From: JACKII01 sp041687435
Lineage (GTDB): Bacteria > Pseudomonadota > Alphaproteobacteria > Bin95
Length of the DNA: 64,000 nt
Reading direction: 5' to 3'
NCBI GenBank assembly: GCA_041687435.1
Contig: JAWLBX010000021.1
Span: forward strand, 1-64,000
Shown: positions 61,787 to 64,000 of the stretch, in pieces
Layout of the letters: each line of letters starts with the position of its first letter
Numbering within the stretch: position 1 is the first letter of the stretch
Program-made: the position numbers and the translations under genes
Notes under the pieces: model-generated
The model's input: only the letters and a program-made list of their open reading frames with translations
The model's database searches: none
What the model was told of the DNA's origin: nothing

Positions 61787-62776
61787 ATGCCGACACCGAC
61801 CCTCGACGATCTGACCGCCGGCGTGCTGGCCGGAAACCGGGCCATGCTGGGCCGGGCCATCACCCTTGTGGAAAGCCGCAGCGCCAAACGCCAAGCCGAA
61901 GCGCAGGAGCTGCTGCACAGGCTGCTGCCGCACGCCGGGCACGCCCACCGAGTGGGCATTACCGGCGTACCTGGCGTTGGCAAGTCCACCTTCATCGAAT
62001 CGCTGGGGGTGGAGTTGACCGGGGCCGGCCACAAGGTTGCGGTGCTGGCGGTCGATCCGACGTCCTCGCGCTCCGGCGGCTCGATCCTGGGCGACAAGAC
62101 CCGCATGGCTGCGCTGGCAAGCGACAGCAACGCCTTCATCCGCCCCAGCCCGTCCGCCGGCACGCTTGGCGGCGTCGCGCGGGCAACGCGAGAGACCATG
62201 ATCGTACTGGAAGCTGCCGGCTATGACGTGGTGCTGGTGGAAACCGTCGGCGTCGGCCAGTCGGAAACGACGGTCGCCGATATGGTCGATTTCTTTCTGG
62301 TGCTGATGCTGCCAGGCGCGGGTGACGAGTTGCAGGGCATCAAAAAGGGCATTTTGGAACTGGCCGACATGGTGGCGGTCAACAAGGCCGATGGCGACAA
62401 CCGCGCCCGCGCCAACGCCGCGCAGCGGGAATACCGCACCGCGCTGCACATTTTGACGCCGGCCTCACCCAACTGGTCGCCGCCGGTGGTCACTTGCGCG
62501 GGCCTGACCGGCGAGGGCCTGGCCGAACTCTGGGCCAAGATTGAGGAGCATCGCCGCATTTTCACGGAAACCGGCGAACTGGCTGCCAAGCGCCATGCAC
62601 AACTGGTGCGCTGGATGTGGGCCCTGCTGGAGGACCGGGTAATGGCCAGCATCCGCAACCATCCGGATGTGCGCGACGCCTTGCCTGGGATAGAGGAACA
62701 GGTGGCCGCGGAAACGCTGACGCCCACCAGCGCGGTGGATCGCATTCTCCACCTCTGGCGGGCGCCTGGGTACTGA
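61787..62776 (+). CDS. meaB: Methylmalonyl-CoA mutase-associated GTPase MeaB
   Basis: 329-aa G3E-family GTPase that protects and loads adenosylcobalamin-dependent methylmalonyl-CoA mutase. Walker A is I-T-G-V-P-G-V-G-K-S-T, followed by A-V-D-P-T-S-S-R-S-G-G-S-I-L-G-D-K-T-R-M, E-T-V-G-V-G-Q-S-E and the guanine motif N-K-A-D. The E-T-V-G-V-G-Q-S-E switch is diagnostic for MeaB. No mutase gene lies in the window. ATG 61787 (MPTPTLDD) preferred over upstream starts. Confidence 0.92.
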   Translation: MPTPTLDDLTAGVLAGNRAMLGRAITLVESRSAKRQAEAQELLHRLLPHAGHAHRVGITGVPGVGKSTFIESLGVELTGAGHKVAVLAVDPTSSRSGGSILGDKTRMAALASDSNAFIRPSPSAGTLGGVARATRETMIVLEAAGYDVVLVETVGVGQSETTVADMVDFFLVLMLPGAGDELQGIKKGILELADMVAVNKADGDNRARANAAQREYRTALHILTPASPNWSPPVVTCAGLTGEGLAELWAKIEEHRRIFTETGELAAKRHAQLVRWMWALLEDRVMASIRNHPDVRDALPGIEEQVAAETLTPTSAVDRILHLWRAPGY

Positions 62777-62835
62777 ATGATCGGGCTTGCCGCCCCTGTT
62801 TTCAGCCAAAGCCAGCCGGGCGGCCGGTCCGAAAT

Positions 62836-63318
62836 TTACTCGGACGGCTTCAGCGTCATGTGCTGGGCAATATAGGCCGGCTCGCCGATGCGCCGGATCA
62901 GGTCGAGCTGCTGTTTCAGCCAATCCATGTGGCCTTCCTCATCCATAACAATCCGCTCGAACATTGCGCGGGTACCAACGTCATCATCTTCGCGCGCGGC
63001 ATTTGCGGCCTCGGTGTAGAAGGTGATCGCCTCTTTCTCGTCCTTCAGATCTGCTTCGAATAGTTCCTTCAGGGTATCCGCACGATGGGCCGGCTTCTGC
63101 TCGGAAACCTTCGGGTCGCCATCCAGGAACAGGATGCGGTCGATGAAATTGCCCGCGTGGCCCAGTTCCTCTTGCATTTCCTCATGCATTTTGGCGGCGA
63201 GAGTTTCGAGGCCCCAATCCTCCAGCACGTGCGCGTGCAGCAGGTATTGGTGTGTTGCCGTCAGTTCCATGGAAAGCGCCTGCTGCAGGTGCTTGATGCT
63301 TCGCGATTGGTTGGTCAT
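62836..63318 (-). CDS. bfr: Bacterioferritin lacking the haem-ligand Met
   Basis: 160-aa 24-mer iron-storage protein. Aligned with E. coli Bfr without gaps in this region, the ferroxidase ligands E18, E51, H54, E94, E127 and H130 are all kept at the same numbers. Residue 52, which is the Met that coordinates haem between subunits, is Leu (E-E-L-G-H-A). The protein therefore should oxidise iron but may not bind haem, unless it forms mixed shells with a second Bfr. AGGA lies before the ATG and a promoter-like pair upstream. Confidence 0.92.
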   Translation of the reverse strand: MTNQSRSIKHLQQALSMELTATHQYLLHAHVLEDWGLETLAAKMHEEMQEELGHAGNFIDRILFLDGDPKVSEQKPAHRADTLKELFEADLKDEKEAITFYTEAANAAREDDDVGTRAMFERIVMDEEGHMDWLKQQLDLIRRIGEPAYIAQHMTLKPSE

Positions 63319-63333
63319 GTCATTCCTCGTTGA

Positions 63334-63361
63334 TTTTTAGAAATTTTCCAGGTTCCATCAA
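63334..63361 (-). promoter_or_regulatory. Candidate promoter of bfr
   Basis: On the minus strand TTGATG (63356-63361), 16-nt spacer and TAAAAA (63334-63339), about 16 bp before the ATG. The -10 match is moderate. No clear iron-box palindrome was seen. Confidence 0.4.
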
Positions 63362-63408
63362 AAACTTAGGAAACCTCGCTGCGGGAACAAGGGGTACGAA
63401 AGATCGCA

Positions 63409-64000
63409 CTACGTTGATACCCCGTACCCCTCCAGCAGCCAGCCGTTTTCATCGTAATCGCTCATGCATTGCTCCGCCAGGGCGATGCATTCGTCCATGA
63501 CGCCGTTGTTCTGCGACTGCGTCAGGGTTTGGCCGCGGGTCATTTCCCAATTGCCGGCATAGTTGATCTCGTAAAGCTCATGCCGGCCGCCGAATTCCGT
63601 GCCAACGGCGTCCCACAGCAGTTTCAGGATCTTGATCCGTTCCTTGTAATCGATACCGTGCGAGCCACGGACGTATTGCTTCAGATAGGCATCCACGGTC
63701 GGATCGCCGAAGTCCTTGCTGGACGATGGCAGGTAGATCAGGCCGCTCGCCAGGATCTTGTTGGCGATGTTCAGCACCTTTGGGTAGATTTCCGGCGACA
63801 GCACGCGATAGGCGGCACCGGAACGGGCGTTCGGCAGCACATAGCCGTTCTTCCAGGGTTGCGGCGTCGCCGCCATGCTTTCGGCCAGGCCCCACATCAT
63901 GTTGCGGTAGGCCACCACCTCGCCCATCTGCACCTGGCTGCCCTTGTTGGCGTCGTTGCCGGTCACGCGCAGCGCCTTCCACATCAGGCCGGTCAGGAAA
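63409..64000 (-). CDS. 4-hydroxyphenylacetate 3-monooxygenase (HpaB)-family protein, C-terminal part
   Basis: Partial gene; the frame is open to the window edge (F-L-T-G-L-M-W-K at its first residues). The visible 197 residues are the C-terminal all-helical domain of the HpaB/4-hydroxybutyryl-CoA dehydratase fold: G-E-V-V-A-Y-R-N-M-M-W-G-L-A, L-S-P-E-I-Y-P-K-V-L-N-I-A-N, G-L-I-Y-L-P-S-S and F-G-G-R-H-E-L-Y-E-I-N-Y-A-G-N. Full-length members are FADH2-dependent aromatic hydroxylases; the substrate cannot be inferred from this part. Two-component partner not seen. Confidence 0.85.
   Translation of the reverse strand, partial: FLTGLMWKALRVTGNDANKGSQVQMGEVVAYRNMMWGLAESMAATPQPWKNGYVLPNARSGAAYRVLSPEIYPKVLNIANKILASGLIYLPSSSKDFGDPTVDAYLKQYVRGSHGIDYKERIKILKLLWDAVGTEFGGRHELYEINYAGNWEMTRGQTLTQSQNNGVMDECIALAEQCMSDYDENGWLLEGYGVST

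Noticed and set aside
60190..62199. 669-aa minus-strand open frame over sthA and meaB
   Set aside because: Antisense to two clear genes with all motifs intact; composition typical of reverse-frame translation.

Overview
The window is GC-rich, densely coded bacterial chromosome. It fits an alphaproteobacterium, probably Rhodospirillales-like: IspD and IspF are fused into one protein, ntrB and ntrC overlap, metF sits beside an ArsR-type regulator fused to a methyltransferase, and most genes are packed in short operons with ATGA overlaps. No phage, IS element, CRISPR array, rRNA operon or replication origin was seen. One tRNA (His) is present. No gene-free stretch exceeds about 300 bases.

Layout. 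1-5.2 kb: nitrogen control (ntrB, ntrC, start of an EamA transporter on the minus strand), divergent from ispDF-pgpA-pncC. 5.2-9.8 kb: minus-strand run of an ABM protein, an LpxR-like outer-membrane deacylase, a tartrate/malate-type dehydrogenase, a Rid protein and NhaA. 9.8-17.2 kb: tRNA-His, then a plus-strand run (Nudix, NAD(P)HX repair, Kef-type antiporter, two alpha/beta hydrolases, GMC oxidoreductase). 17.2-23.6 kb: DjlA-like protein, soluble sugar dehydrogenase, a PEP-CTERM surface protein, a TPP enzyme, a polysaccharide deacetylase and an SDR. 23.6-25.6 kb: an unusual accessory patch with a small gene broken by a 16-bp tandem duplication, and a two-TM protein whose cytoplasmic part resembles prokaryotic STING, flanked by two small unknown genes. 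25.7-28.9 kb: a four-gene succinate dehydrogenase/fumarate reductase operon in B-D-C-A order. 29-35.4 kb: solute-binding protein and acyl-CoA/SDR metabolism. 35.5-43.7 kb: methionine and arginine metabolism (metY, metF, ArsR-methyltransferase with an AT-rich palindromic operator, argG), mlaA, an amidase and a DJ-1-like protein. 43.7-50.4 kb: pyrE-led operon, TauE exporter, SDR, threonine synthase-like enzyme. 50.4-51.4 kb: a strikingly AT-rich methyltransferase gene with its own promoter, probably acquired. 51.5-56.3 kb: M81 peptidase, then two MoxR-type AAA ATPases and a CoxE-type VWA protein. 56.3-64 kb: epimerase, mercuric-reductase-like flavoprotein with a TVP38 membrane protein, SthA, MeaB, bacterioferritin and the C-terminal part of an HpaB-type hydroxylase cut by the window edge.

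The most interesting locus is the STING-like gene at 24223-25038. It carries the D-x-P-T-T ligand motif of bacterial STING but has no CD-NTase or other anti-phage gene beside it in this window. Other points of note: a flavoprotein SdhA with Cys in place of the flavin-linking His, a bacterioferritin without its haem Met, a DJ-1 family protein without its Cys, and a single AT-rich methyltransferase gene. All functions are read from protein motifs by eye; no database search was run.
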